Positions 1 to 12,520 of a stretch of DNA of 64,000 nucleotides are shown here, one piece after another; the first letter of the stretch is position 1, and every line of letters starts with the position of its first letter. The stretch is from Pyrrhoderma lamaoense. Lineage: Eukaryota; Basidiomycota; Agaricomycetes; Hymenochaetales; Hymenochaetaceae. The stretch lies in NCBI GenBank assembly GCA_002794735.1, contig NBAZ01000006.1, forward strand, positions 1,364,001 to 1,428,000, in the 5' to 3' direction. The translations under genes and the position numbers were made by a program. Under the pieces are notes generated by a model, which was given only the letters and a program-made list of their open reading frames with translations, was not told the origin of the DNA and searched no databases.

Positions 1-2110
1 GCTCTCTTGCGATTGCTGTTGCTTGGGCTGTTGAGGAGGAGCACCGAATGTAAATGCGCTTGCACCAGAGACTCCACTGTCCGCTCTCTGTCCATGGGAG
101 TCAATCCCAAGTGCAGGCATCAGTTGTGGAGGAGGCTTGCGTTTAATAGAATTACTGGGAGAAATGGTTTTCTCTTCCTTCTCTTTGTATTCAATAACAT
201 CATCCAAAACGACTGACGCTGGGAGACTCCGCTGGCGTTCCCTTTGTAACACGCGTTTCCCACTTGCCGTCCGTCTCGGTGGTATTCCAGGGAATTCAGC
301 TGCAAGGGCATTAACAATACTGAGTGAGTCCGAGGCAAGGCTACTCCCAGACATGAACCGTGCGTGACCACGAACATACGAGTTCGAGGAGATATCAGCC
401 AAGGAGTCAGTATCCTGCTTGAACCTTGGATTAGGCCGAGATGAAGACTGCTTCTGTGAGAGAGAGTCCGAGTTATACCCCCGACTGTCAAGCACATTCC
501 TTAGCTCTTGCGGGAGTGAGAATGAATCTAACTCGGGGACAGATGGTGGAGCGACAGCATAAAGAGAGCGTGAAAGAGAGCGACCTGTACTACGAGATTT
601 TCTGGTGCTGACAGATTCCCAGTTACCATGCATGCGTCGGTCCGCAGAGCCTCCAATGATTGTCCCGCGTCGCTGGAATGTCGCTGTCAGTTCCTCTGCT
701 GATGGGACTTTCAAATCAGAAAGCCTCAAATTTAGAGCAGGCGCCGAGTGACCGTCATAATGGACAGTGACCCTCTGTGGACGAGGGATTGGTCCGCCTT
801 GCGCAGTACCTTCAACGTGTTTCACTTCTCCCGCAGGAGGAATCTGAGAAAACCCTGCTGCTGTGGGGGACAACCGCATGAAAGTACTTTCTCGAGGATT
901 AGAGATCATTTCTCGAATTTGTGATATGGTTCGGCCGCGGCCTCGTCCAGTTGCTTCCGGTTCATCCTCTCTAAAGAGATAGTTAGACTCTAGTACTCAT
1001 TAAACAATATGATGACTTACAAATGTACTGAGCCGAACGCTATACAACACCGTGAAAACAAACGAAGAACTCTTCGGGTTAAAACTACTGGGAAACCACC
1101 ATTTACAAAACCCAAAACTGAGTCGATAGCTCCAAGTTTGACACCTATAGAAATCCAAACTATTCCGCTGGCCCTTGGGACCCTGTCTCCAACATAATAC
1201 TTTTCCCCAAGATGACGCTCTCGCCAGATAGAAACAAGCAAGTACATAGTGATGAGGAAAGTGAAAGCTTGGTATATGATAAGAAGGACTAGTGTGACAC
1301 TAGTAAAAAACTGCCATGACGTCTCGGCCCCTGATGAAGCAAAGCCGATTGCAAGTAACGAATCACCTTGTTTATCCTGAAACAAACCTGAATTGTTTTG
1401 GATCAGCAATAGACCAGCGCCTAAAGTATGTCCAATACGTACGATGGGATATGCCTATGAAAGAACCTAGTTCACTCAATGCGACAATTAGTGGTATTGA
1501 TACAAGAAGAGCATATTTTGTGATCGTCTGGGACAACCGCGGTAGGTTGGGAAGAAAGAAGGATCTCGCGAAAACAAAAAGAAAGATGGTATACAAGAGG
1601 ATGGGTACAGAAGAAAGAGCGCCTTTAACATTAAGTGCTATTGTTCAGATATTTTGTTCATTGATAGCACCTAATCACTCACCAGTTACAATGTCAAAGA
1701 TTCTGAATGTTTGTAGCTGCTGGCGAGCTTGAGGGAGAATATGTGCGAGAAGATCGAGAAGGGAGACTGCGTAGATTGCCCATCCCTCAGCAAATATCCA
1801 GTAGTGTTTTCTTCTGTGTTATGTGTTCAAAATCAGTATCTCACTTAAATCTCTGAGAAACAGTGAAGGTGTTAGTCTGCTTCGGAGGAATACATAATTC
1901 TTCAACGCGAGAACCGGGATCTGGCCTTATAGCTGTCTCATATAACCTCCAACATGTTAAAACTTACCTCTTGGAACGCCAATATATAGCTGTAAGTAAG
2001 ACAACAAATATGGTTTGGACTACAACAGGGATGAATATGACACCGTTTTGGGATTTGCTGAGAGTTTGGCATCGAACGATTGTGGCCGCCGATAGGCAGC
2101 TTGAGCTCAT
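1..2110 (-). CDS. Seven-transmembrane receptor-like protein with long disordered tail (3' end beyond window)
   Basis: Minus-strand multi-exon gene cut by the left edge. The chosen start is the ATG at 2110-2108 (MSSSCLSAATIV). Exons joined by eye give about seven hydrophobic helices: FIPVVVQTIFVVLLTAIYW, a helix around WAIYAVSLLDLLAHIL, PILLYTIFLFVFARSFF, YALLVSIPLIVALSELGSF, IGHTLGAGLLLIQ, FFTSVTLVLLIIYQAFTFLI and a last one around VWISIGVKLGAIDSVLGFV. An intron at about 969-1014 (GTAAGT..TTTAG) joins this part to an open stretch of more than 320 codons, rich in Ser, Pro and Arg, that runs off the window and looks like a disordered cytosolic tail. The topology suggests a fungal orphan 7TM receptor; ligand and pathway are unknown, and it does not look like a STE3 pheromone receptor. 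One frame slip lies near 1,446-1,456, where TCCC would read in frame as TCC. Two introns near the 5' end are only 31-42 nt, so that part of the model is tentative. Confidence 0.6.
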
Positions 2111-3361
2111 GAGATGATTACACTTTAATGAGCCAACACAAGAAGTCCAGATTCTTGAGATTGATCTAGCATAATCCTACGAGAGGTAGTAGGACGTCTA
2201 GTGCTTTTTGCGGACGGGCGCAGAGGTAAAGAGTGACAAAATTAAGGAAGGAGTGGATGCAGGCCTGCTGCAGGAGGTACAGACCAGCTCTGAGAGTGTA
2301 AGATGAGAAAGATATTGCGGCTATGATCTTTTTCGATTGACAGTACTCTCGTTGCCATTGCTATAATCGAATGGTTACGCGGCAACCGCATCTAGAACTT
2401 CACATATTCAGCGTGATCCCTATCTCACGCATACTATAGTTGTGTTATGAATAGACAGCATGCGAAGGCCAAGCAGCTTTACACTGGAGACTCATGAATT
2501 GTGTAAAGTATACGATGGGGAACTACAAAAAGTTAAAAGGAGAAATCACTGTGACATCACAGGAGAACGCATTTACATAATGCAAACTGAATGACTGAGA
2601 CTTACTTTAGCAGGGCACCCTTCGGCATTAGAATTTAAAATCTGTACTTATGATAGAGTGAATAAAAAAGCTACACAGGGTAACAAAGATCTGAGATTGT
2701 ATCTTGAATGCCACAGGCGAGAGGAAATTGAATTTAGTATTTTTTTTTCTCAGAAAAGAGTGAGTGTAACATGATTTACAAATTATACGATTTTGTCGAA
2801 ATAAGAGAACATACAGTACTAATAAATCTATCGTAAATTTTTAACACTTTTATATCTTGATCTCTTACTTTTTTTTCCTTCTATGAGTCTAAAGATAAAG
2901 GTGCAACGAGTGGAATGTAGCTCGCATTTCGTTATTAGATAAAAATGGTGCAGAGGCGCTTCACACATCTCAAGACTGAAGTTTCAAAGAAAGTTTCTGG
3001 AAATCAGTATGAAAAATAGAGAATAATATTCTCCTGTCCACTTTCTAACAAACTATCACGCTCCAGAAAAATCGTAGCTCAAATTTCCAGAACTTTATCT
3101 GGCGTATGCTCGGTATAATAGTCATAGTGTTAGGAAAATGTGGATTGTACTGTCAAGTGAAGGGCTCCTAATAAAAACTATAAAATATATATATATATAT
3201 AAAATTCGACATTATAGTATTTACGTAATAAACATATCCTTTGTCTACAATGGAAGGTGGTTTGCACGCGTTGAATAGAGCGCGTCAGATCTCTTTCTTC
3301 GACTAATTACTGCTCTTCTCAACCTTGATCTATCTACGTAGAAAAACTCTATACATCAACT
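2111..3361. other. Intergenic region, AT-rich
   Basis: About 1.25 kb between the divergently transcribed 7TM gene and RTF1. It is AT-rich with homopolymer runs and a short (TA)n tract near 3,186-3,201. I see no convincing coding or RNA gene; it presumably holds both promoters. Confidence 0.6.
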
Positions 3362-5310
3362 ATGTCTGACTCGGAAGGCGACTTTTCTGATGAGCTTCTT
3401 GAGCTTGCGGGCGCGACGGAAAAGAAGCGCAAAAAATCTTCTTCTAAATCTGCCGTAAAACGACGAAAGGCCGAGTAAGTGACGAGCCACCAACTCTCTA
3501 TCAATAAGCTTCATTGTCTTCTAGTGTTAAAAGGTCGGACTCCGAAAGAGAGATAGAAAGTGAGGAAGATGATGCCAATCCTTACCCTCTCGAGGGCAAG
3601 TTCAAGGACGAGACTGATAGGCTCAAGTAAGTGGGACCCGTCTTGACCTTTTGCATGTTCACTCAAACTTTGGAATAGTCTCATGTCGTTACCTGAGATT
3701 GAAAGAGAAGTCATCCTTGCATCAAGGATGGATGAGATGCAGAAGTTTCAGGATAAGCGCAATCTTGAACTACTGTACAGGGCACAGCGCGGGGACTCAG
3801 AAAACGTCTCCAAAGCAGCGAAACGTGAGCACGGAACCCGTAGTTCGTATGCAATGCTTATTGACTATCAAATAAGGAACGCATCAAGTTAGAGGTGCAA
3901 CAAAAGAAAAATCTCGTAAACTTGACGAGTTAAAAGCAAAGCGGAAAGCAAAGAGTGAAAAACAGCGAGTGAGTAAAACATGTCATAAGTGCCATTCATC
4001 TTTTGATAGAAGTGGAAATCGTTTAGGCGGACTCTCCAAAACGTGAACGCTCTGCATCCCCCACTGATATGGAAATGTCCTCGAGGATGAGGAGGACGGT
4101 CAAATTAGCAAGCAGGAACAGGAGGAAGAACGAGAACTGCGACTACTGAACAAAACAAAGGCGGAGGACGATGAAGTTACAATGGAAGTTATGAAGCAAG
4201 CCCAACTCTCAAGAGATTTACTCGTACGATACTCTAAAAACCCTTGGTTCGAAGAGTATTCTAAGGGTGCATGGGTTCGGTACTTGATTGGTGCAAATAA
4301 TGGCAAGAATGTGTACCGATTATGTGAAATTATCAGTATGTATATTCCGAAAAGTCTTCTTATATATTGTCTAATACTATGTAGATGTCACTGTCAATCC
4401 TAGGAAAACGTACAAAATCGATAACGAGCCTTTTGATACTTACATTGAACTACGGTTCGGGAAGGCTGCTCGCGTTTGGCCTATGGACAGAGTTTCTAAT
4501 TCTCCATTTTCTGAAGTATGCACATGGATCACAATCGACATTCAGATACTAACTTCTTTACAGCAAGAATGGCAGAAGCTCAAGTCCATCTGTGAGATGG
4601 AAAAGGTCAAATTACCTTCGAAAAAGGATCTTGAAAAAAAGATTCAACAATACACAAAGCTTCCCTCACAGGCACTAACCGAGGTACATACGCCTTAGAG
4701 AACATATTACTTTTTACTGATTTACAATAACTAGGCTGATGTATCCACTATGATTGCTCGTACTTCCGAACTTAACCGTAATGCCGCACCTCCTCGCTCT
4801 GCAATCGCTAAAGCTGCGGTGGAAAGAAGTAACCTTGTACAAAAACGTACACTCGCCCAAAGGCGTAGAGATTTCGCAGAAGTTGCGGAGATTGACACTC
4901 AACTAGCAGCATTAGATGCTGCTATGGGTCCTCAAGTGAGGCCTAACAGTGAGAAAGAAGACATTCTCGCAAAGGTCAATGAACGGAATAGAGCGGCAAA
5001 TAGGGAAGCCGTTCGTCGGGCGGAAATTGCTGAAGCTGAACGCAAGCGCAAGGCATGGAAAGCGCGTACAGCTGCAGCCGCAGCTGGAGACTCCCGTCCC
5101 GGTACACCCGGTCTCAAGTATGTGGCTCTAAGTGATATCGATTTACCCCTTTATCTAATCATGTAAACTCGTATAAGCAGGCCAGAATCTACAGCTACCA
5201 CTCCCAAACCTGAAGGAACGCTTGGACTTGGTGATTCGTCTGATAAGCGCTCAACATCACCCCTACCAGGATCCCGGGGACCATATGGAAAAGTACATTT
5301 GAGAATGTAG
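3362..5310 (+). CDS. RTF1: RNA polymerase-associated protein RTF1 (Paf1 complex, Plus3 domain)
   Basis: Nuclear elongation factor of the Paf1 complex; the family couples transcribing RNA polymerase II to histone H2B ubiquitylation and Chd1 recruitment. The N-terminus (MSDSEGDFSDELLELAG) is acidic, followed by a Lys/Arg-rich stretch. The Plus3 domain begins near 4,185 (ISRDLL-like SRDLLVRYSKNPWFEEYS, then GAWVRYLIGANNGKNVYRL) and continues over introns as INVTVNPRKTYKI and YIELRFGKAARVWPMDRVSN. The C-terminal half is coiled coil and charged (RNAAPPRSAIAKAAVERS, LAQRRRDFAEVAEI), which matches the family. At least six introns are visible; one near 3,841-3,874 is only about 34 nt. The frame slips by one missing base near 4,084 (TCCTCGAGG where an extra base would keep the acidic run open), which I take for a sequencing error or recent mutation because everything else is intact. 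Confidence 0.88.
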
Positions 5311-5702
5311 TTGCCTCAAAAATTGAGATAGATCTGGGTGACTTTTGAGCTTCTTTTTTTATTAGGACTTTTCATGATTTCGTAGGATTAGTGTTTTATC
5401 ATGTTGTGCTTTACATTTGTACATTTGTATTTTTGTCCAACCATTAACTATATAATAGTAATATACATAACTAACTGTAAGTCGGATTATAGACTTTAGA
5501 TCAATATATTGCATGTAATACTAATGACTATGATTTCAACGTCATGATTAATATAATGTCATGGGAAACTAGTTCCCTTTTCGTGTATGGGACGTCGACT
5601 TGTCAGTGTCACGTTCAAGAGCTTCACACATACAACTCAAATTATCACCCAGCCTTCAGGCCTTCTTCGGTCTTTTGCAAACTCTGGTGAATAGCTCCAA
5701 AT

Positions 5703-6378
5703 ATGTCCTCACCAGCCCCTCCTCCCACCTCTCGGACGTCAAGTGAGAACATTGTCGCTCAAAAAGTGAGGATGAACTTCTTTACAAACGTTTCTGGCTT
5801 TACTCTAACGTCAGTCTAATAGTATGACAGGTGTTGTGAGTATGTCTCCAAACACTCCGGAGTATTTCATCCTAGGTCATATATATAAGAATGTTGCTAA
5901 CTAACAACGTACATACTGCGTGTGGGCTATACTCGTTGTAACCCATGATGAATCCAACTACCCGTTTACTTCCGTACTCAAAACGAATTTCTAATTAATA
6001 AATCAACAATAATAGTGGCGGATTTGATAGTAAAGACGTGCGCTCCTATTTCCCTCCTTTATCTGTCGCGTAATATACTAATGCGAGTGTGGCCGTTAAA
6101 CACAGTGGTGTTGGACTTAGTGTCGGAGTTGTCGCGTCTGTGATTCTTTTCAAAAGTACGTGCGTCCTACTTTACCACATCCGGAATTGACCTTACCATA
6201 CATCACTCTACCCTCAGGACGCACTTGGCCGATTGCACTCTCAACCGGTTTCGGTATGGGAACTGCGTACGCTGACTGTGACCGTTCCTTCAATCCCGCT
6301 AGAGTTCCCGGAACACGATTAATGGTCATTCCAGAATCAGCTGTCCCCTCAGCAGTAGAGAAGTCGGAACAGAAATAA
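5703..6378 (+). CDS. MIC10: MICOS complex subunit MIC10
   Basis: Small inner-mitochondrial-membrane protein that shapes crista junctions by oligomerising through glycine-zipper helices. Exon 1 starts at 5703 (MSSPAPPPTSRTSSENIVAQK), and a short exon reads KYDRC, the counterpart of the WDRCL signature. After a long intron the first glycine-rich helix reads SGVGLSVGVVASVILF. The last exon follows an acceptor at about 6,219 and encodes RTWPIALSTGFGMG then AYADCDRSFNP, the strongest family signature, ending with a variable tail and TAA at 6376-6378. The exact acceptor of the third exon (about 6,080-6,095) is uncertain. The minus-strand frame over the same bases is a shadow. Confidence 0.85.
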
Positions 6379-6710
6379 GGGTTTTCATGCCAAAGATTTA
6401 TATCAACTACTTGGAGATAATCGGTGTCCCCCCACAATAGACTATTAGAACAAGTCCCTACCAGACACGTAGCCTTATTCTCGATATAATTGAGTAACTG
6501 CTCTTTTTCTACGGAATCAAGATGAATTGCCATCATTCATGTTCATGAGACTGAACGATAAAGTATAAGTTATTGAAATATTTGAGAGTTAAATGATTAG
6601 TGCCGTATATCCGTACAATGTTAATGTACCCTAAGTTTCGTTCGGATATCTGAGAAATTCTGAAGAGTCTTCCAGAAATGACATATTCTTCTCACTTTCG
6701 GAGATACATC

Positions 6711-6977
6711 CTATAAGTACTTTTCGCTCGAGCTCCCTTGCTCCCTGTCCTCAGTGGTAGATGGGGGTTTAGAGATTGTGCGTTGAGGCTTTCCTTGAAC
6801 CAGACGTTGGTACAAGACAACTAAAAGTGTATTGTACCTATGTGAGCCAGGAATATAAAAAAGGTGGGTAACCACATTAGACATACACGAAGTTGCACCC
6901 ATAATTGGAAGTGTCACAATGATAGTACGCCATCTTTTAGCTTGCAAGGACAACTTGGGTCTAGGTGCTTGGTTCAT
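6711..6977 (-). CDS. Small single-pass membrane protein, unknown function
   Basis: Starts at 6977 (MNQAPRPKLSLQAKRWR). A hydrophobic helix follows a basic stretch (IIVTLPIMGATS). An intron of about 66 nt with canonical GTATGT..TTTTAG ends and matching phase can be removed, joining GATS to FVLYQRLVQGKP. The unspliced frame stays open because the intron length is a multiple of three. The spliced protein is about 66 aa with a basic N-terminus, one helix and a polar tail (KPPSTTEDREQGSSSEKYL). Short proteins of this kind are often organelle-membrane proteins, but I cannot name a family. It lies tail-to-tail with MIC10. Confidence 0.55.
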   Translation of the reverse strand: MNQAPRPKLSLQAKRWRTIIVTLPIMGATSCMSNVVTHLFYIPGSHRYNTLLVVLYQRLVQGKPQRTISKPPSTTEDREQGSSSEKYL

Positions 6978-7171
6978 ATTTCTGGTTAGAAGAACCAGTC
7001 AAAGAGTAATAATTAGAAATTGAAATGACACAGCGCAGTGACATCATCTCATCTTAATCGTGACATACGTCACGGTAGTGGCTTGGAAGCAAAAAAAATA
7101 TGATTGTTTGAATTTTCGTTGATATACATGTAAAATTATAGTAGAAATCTCATAATATGAGAAAATAGATT

Positions 7172-7774
7172 TTATACGTGCTCTAATGCGAGCAGATCTC
7201 TTTTGTGGTATCTTGTAAAAAACCTGCTCAAGCACCTTACATGCAGACGTGCGTTCTGAGCTTCAATTTGTGCTTGTCTCTCAGCCTCGATTTCGCGGGC
7301 TCGTTGCTGATCAAAGTGATTGTCAAGCTTTTGTTTCAGTTTATTGACGAATATTCCTTCCTTTGCGTGTGCTAGTGGAAGTTGTACACTGATGAGTAGA
7401 GATGCTTTGTCTCGAGGAATCCTGCCTGCAATAGTCATTAGTAGAATGCAAGGGAGATGAATATATAAGAGACGTACATCTGTAGGTGATAGTGAGATAT
7501 GAGCCCGCGTTGGATTTTTGATATTGAGATATATCGACCCCTCCTTCAATCTTGCTTGCAAAGTCTATACATAATGTTAATTAGGTATATAGATATTCTT
7601 TGAATAAAGTTTCGTACATGTATTTAATTCTGCCAGATCTTTTATTTCATGCCAGTGTCTCGAGCAGCATGAATTTTGAGATACTATTGACTCAGTATCA
7701 GAAGAAGCCCTAGGGGCTGTCTGAGATATCTCGACGTCCTTACGACGTTTCCTCTTTCTATGTAAATGAACCAT
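7172..7774 (-). CDS. Uncharacterised basic/coiled-coil protein
   Basis: Exon 1 starts at 7774 (MVHLHRKRKRRKDVE), a basic stretch that could act as a nuclear signal, followed by a Ser-rich part and WHEIKDLAELN. An intron starts near 7,617 (GTACGAAACT). The next coding part reads LKEGSIYLNIKNPTRA; after a further probable intron comes IPRDKASLLISVQLPLAHAKEG, and then a charged helix LDNHFDQQRAREIEAERQAQ, a predicted coiled coil. I do not recognise the family. The 3' end is uncertain: either the frame ends at 7172 or an intron starting GTAAGGTGC (about 7,240) extends it. Its 5' end is divergent from hexokinase across about 330 bp. Confidence 0.45.
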
Positions 7775-8102
7775 TCGCTTTCTAAAAGTCCTATGTTCTC
7801 GCAGGGGTATTTAAAATAACTAGTTTCAACTTTGCAACTCCTCATAAGAAGATTAATCAGCTCTGCAATACATGATCCATGCCGATAGATCGAAGGGCAA
7901 AATTGAAACCACCGATGGTGGTGAAGCCGAGCATTGAGTTCAAAAAAGCGAGGGAGTATGCGACTTATGACTTCGGAGACAGCCGGTGCCGGCCCTGCGG
8001 CATATTGCTCTCCCTCATTCGAGATCTGGGTTTACTGTCGTTATACGCCCTCCACATATCGTCTTCCTACCTGATCACAACGTCATCAAAACAGCGACAA
8101 CA

Positions 8103-10434
8103 ATGCCAGCATCACGTCGTGGAAGCGGTAGTGTTACTCTCCCTTCGGGGCAGACGCTTGCGATCCATACACGAACGCAAGACGAGGAGGATTTACCCCA
8201 TGCAACGAAGAAGTACGCCTGTCCTTTGTTCTTTGCTTTACATATTTATTCAGTCGGGCTGATTGGGGGAGTTGACAATTAGGACAATGGCCGACCACCT
8301 ACGGAAATTTGAGAGTCTGTGAGCAATCCTGAGTCTTGTGTTGATCGGGTTTAGTTGCGGAGACAACCATGATTAATTCCTTTACGTGATAGGTTCACTC
8401 TGACCCACAGCGTATGCGCATGATTACTGAAGCTTTCAGCGAAACCCTCGATCTGGGGCTTAAGAAACATGGCCAGACTGTTGTAAGCTTGTTCGCGATC
8501 TTTGTATGCGCATATAGCCAATGACGATTTGAAAGCCGATGATACCAACTTACGTCTTCGGATGGCCAACAGGCCAGGAGGTCGGAGATTACCTTGCCTT
8601 GGATCTTGGTGTGTATAGTGTCATAATACTCTTTTCATGATGTTCTTATAATAGCTTCTTTCAAATAGGCGGCACTAACTTGAGGGTTTGCCTTGTCAGC
8701 TTACAGGGCAATGGCAAGTTTGAAATCACGCAGACAAAGTACCGTCTAACGGAGGAACAGAAAATGGGAGATGGAGAGGCACTTTTTGATTTTTGCGCCG
8801 AATGTCTTCAGACGTTTATAAACACGAATATGAGCGATGTTAAGGATATAGGCGATGATTCAGCTGAGGGCACCTCATCCGGTAATGAGGAGGGTCTTCT
8901 CAAGCCAGGGCAGGAGCTCCCACTAGGCTTCACTGTATGTCATAACTTTTGTCCCACTGAGAATCTTCTGACTCATGTATCTTTAGTTCTCATATCCTTG
9001 CGAGTAAGAACACCTATTTTAGAAAGCATTTCTGGTTAACTACATTGAATAATCTCAACAGTCAGGAACGGATTGACCACGGAGTACTGATTCGATGGAC
9101 AAAAGGTTTCGGTGTTACCAATACGGAAGGACGTGATGTAGCAGAGATGTTCAAGAAGTCAATCCAGAAACTAGTACGTTTGACATCAATACAACATTAC
9201 CCTTTGAACTAATTTTTAATCCGTAGAATCTCCCGATAAAGCTTACCGCTCTTATCAACGATACAACGGGGACCTTGATTGCTTCTCATTACGTGAATCC
9301 TAAAACAAAAATTGCTGTCATCTTTGGAACTGGCTGTAATGCTGCATATATGGAGGAAATCAGTGAGATCACGAAAATTGATAATTTAGGTCTTGACCCC
9401 AAGGCTGAAATGGCTATCAACTGTGAATGGGTAAGATCTTCCTTTCTGCGAAAAGCTTCTTTTAAATTTACATCATAATCAAAATAGGGCGCTTTCGACT
9501 CGTTCACTCACGAACACCTCCCTAGAACAAAATACGATATAGTTGTAGACAAAACATCTAACAAGCCTGATGAACAAGCGTTCGAAGTAAGCTTCCTGAA
9601 CAGGCTTCTGATGATTGAAAGCTCATAAGACTTCTCAGAAACTGATATCAGGTCGTTATCTCGGAGAGATATTACGTCTCGTTATCTGTGATCTCATTGA
9701 AGAAGGTGTTCTCTTCTTGGGTCAAAACACTTACAAACTCGAAATACCTTACTGTTTTGATACTGCATTCCTCTCACTCATGGAAAGGTCTGTTATCAAT
9801 GTATATGACGTCATCTCTTACTCACATCAGCCAATTTTTCTAAATCTCCCAATTAAAAGTGATCCTACTGATGAATTACTAATGATTATTGGTATATTCA
9901 CACATTTCTTCGCGCTCGAGACTACGCTAGCAGAGCGGCAATTTTTCCGAGCGCTGGCTAGACTCGTTGGACGACGGGCTGCACGGCTGAGTGCTTGTGG
10001 AATTGCGGCGATTGTGACGAAGAAGGGTTATCTAGAGGAAGGTTGTATGGTTGGGGCAGATGGTTCTCTCTACAATGTGAGTTATCTGTGATCGCCAGAA
10101 GTAATTTTAATTTCTCATACTGATCGTTTGTATAGAAATATCCAGGATTCGCGGACCGGGTTCACGAAGGTCTAGTGGATATATTTGGTGACAAAGGAAG
10201 GTGAGTACTTACTATTCAGTTATCAAACACCCTTCTCTAATACCGATTAATCACAAGGAATATCGTCACGCATCATGCAGAAGATGGAAGCGGTGTAGGG
10301 AGCGCTATAATTGCCGGTAAGCTTCTACACTATTTAAATTCGCTTTTTTAGTATCTGGTTCTCTAATCATACTTTGACGAATACTAGCAATGACGAAGCA
10401 ACGGAAGGATGCAGGGCTGTTCATGCATGTCTAA
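8103..10434 (+). CDS. Hexokinase
   Basis: Cytosolic ATP-dependent hexose kinase, first step of glycolysis. The start at 8103 (MPASRRGSGSVTLPSGQTL) fits the basidiomycete hexokinase N-terminus. Exons join as KKTMADHLRKFESL, then RMRMITEAFSETLDLGLKKH, PMIPTYVFGWPTGQEVGDYL, and the phosphate-binding LALDLGGTNLRVC. The sugar-binding FSYPC..QERIDHGVL and WTKGF follow, then the catalytic segment LTALINDTTGTL and FGTGCNAAYMEE. The C-terminal adenosine-binding region GSGVGSAIIAAMTKQRKDAG ends at TAA 10432-10434. At least ten short introns are present. One base is missing in exon 3 near 8,402 (ACCCAC where ACCCCAC restores TLTPQR). With all other motifs intact this is probably a consensus error rather than a pseudogene. 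Confidence 0.9.
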
Positions 10435-10687
10435 ACGTCTGTTCATCTGTACTTTTTCTTCTTTTAATGAGATTGCTATGAAAAAAACATGTTTATATAT
10501 GTATTCTCTCCATGTCTTTTCTCTCCCCTTCCTATCCCCCCCGCTCTTACCTCACCTCACCCCTCTCATACTAATATATCAAAGGGGAAGTATCCCCCAA
10601 ACTTGAACTTTGTAAATGTACTACAAAAAAAAAGAAGCTATATAGAAAATGCCGCCCGCTTGAGTGTACGATTTTATAATAGGTTCC
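10435..10687. other. Hexokinase 3' flank, boundary of the accessory island
   Basis: Pyrimidine-rich and A-rich non-coding DNA (for example CTCTCCCCTTCCTATCCCCCC) running up to the abrupt start of the FunK1 fragment at about 10,688. No gene seen. Confidence 0.6.
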
Positions 10688-12520
10688 AGAAGCCGATAGC
10701 GGAGGCTCACATCCAGGAGCTAGCTCGCGGGCTCAAGACGGTGACCCAAGTCAGTCTGGGGAACGTCGTGAAGCACCTGAAGAGGCGAGACAAGAGAACG
10801 CTCAGTCTGCCACCTCCGCGCCGCATACACCTGATGTACCATCGGCGACAACGACGAAGAAGGGAGAGTCACAGATTGCGAGATATATGTGTGATCACAT
10901 GTCGGCGAACATCACGAGGCGACACGTGATCCACTTCTTTGTCTCGAGCAGACTCCTCTGGATCTACTACGTCGACCGCGAGGGGATCGTAAGCTCACCA
11001 CCACTCAACTTCGTCAAGGACCGGTACCAGTTGATCTACCTGCTGAAGGTGTATAATGATCTAGTCGCAGCTCGCTTTGGATCGTTTGCGGAGGTCGAAA
11101 ATATCCAGTGGGAAGTAAAGCAGGAGAGTCCTACAGACGTCGCGCCGCCTGCTGACACAGCTGAAGAATCACCGAACGATGCGACAGTCGATACATCGAA
11201 TCAGAACGCAGCTACGGAACCAAAGCTCAAAACATTTACTATAAGGAAAATGAAGGACATCGATATTGGAGATGAGAAGGTGTCATTCATTCTTGGGAAG
11301 AACGTTATGGACGTTCGGGCTCGAGATATTGTTGGGAAGGGCACTCGGGTGTACGCAGTGAAGACACAGCAGATGCGAGACGGCAGGGTGAGACTTGTTC
11401 AACCTGAGGAGATATCGGACTTGGAGCTTAAGAATACATATGACGACCCGAGCGAGTGGCGACATGTAATGAAATGGTATTATCCATTGCGAGATCGTGT
11501 TACTGAGACGAAGATGATCGATGATGCTCGAGGGGTGTTAGAAGAAGTGGACAACGAGGAAGACCCCGTAAAGTATGCTAATTGTCTTCCCAGGTATTTC
11601 TTCACGGGGATGTGAGGATAAAGATAAACGATTCGAGCAATGTTGGACTGAAGGAAGAGCGGTGTTACGGTTTATTGGATTCGAACGTCTTGATCCGGTG
11701 TATACATTAACTGATGTAGAAGTATTCAAGGAAGCTATTGGCCAAATTGCATTAGGTGCGTAATAATGTCTTTTCATGGGGAATAGAAAACTGAAAATTG
11801 GACAGCTATACATTTCTTGGGGCAAGCGAATTAGGAATAAAGCATCGTGACATCAGTATCAATAATCTCATGTTTCGACGTCTTAATGATGGATCGGTAC
11901 AAGGAGTACTAAACGACTGGGATGTTGCATCAACACGAGAGACTGAATCGAGGCCTGACCATGTTGGAATGCGGACAGGTACGAGGCCATTCATGTCTAT
12001 GGATCTTCATGTGGACAATCCACCGATTCATATGGTTCGGTTTGACTATGAGTCACTACTTTATGTTCTGTACTGGATTTCTATTGGATACTCGGATGGA
12101 GGGCTACTTCCTGAGGAGAAAAGGCATCCCAATGCCGATGATTGGGAAAATTGGTCTTCAGCAATCAATAGGACCGCATTCAGAGCTAAGATGCATTTTG
12201 TAGATCACATGGTTTTGTACGAGATGGAGTTTCCAGAACAATTCAGACCCCTAGTCAAGTTATGGATTGAACCGCTGTGTGCCTTGTTCTCTACGGGTTA
12301 CCGTGCTCGGACGGATGCTCTGAAAGGAATGACCGAGAAGCAAATCAGTTATAATCCGGCAACTGACGCAACCGTACAATATCTTGCTACTTTTGGGAGC
12401 CAAGCGCGAACGGGACAAATACCCCAGGTCAAGAAGACTGTTAATTACACTGAATTTGACGACGCAACTCTGGGTGGACATGTTACATTCGAGAAAATAT
12501 GTGATATTCTAATATTGTAG
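10688..12520 (+). pseudogene. FunK1 kinase F1, C-terminal part of a circularly permuted gene
   Basis: Begins abruptly inside what is exon 2 in F2 and F4, at the equivalent of the codons after RRLEGE, and runs to the normal stop. It encodes the linker, the N-lobe region (FILGKNVMDVRARDIVGKG, then TRVYAVKT) and the kinase core (GIKHRDISINNLMFRRL, GVLNDWDVAS, RTGTRPFMSMDLH, VRFDYESLLYVLYW). There is no start codon context upstream. A one-base loss near 11,610 (CGGGGATG where F4 has CGGGGGATG) shifts the frame in exon 2, and the exon 2/3 intron near 11,758 is recognisable. The missing N-terminal part lies downstream at 13.02-13.86 kb in the same orientation. The subtype resembles F2 (linker DVAPPADTAEE). 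Confidence 0.85.

Noticed and set aside
1863..2117. 84-codon + frame in the 7TM gene region
   Set aside because: Opposite strand of the 7TM first exons, whose minus-strand reading gives a membrane helix and canonical splice sites.
6150..6536. 128-codon minus-strand frame over MIC10
   Set aside because: Complement of the MIC10 last exon; the + strand carries the conserved RTWP and AYADCDRSFNP signature.
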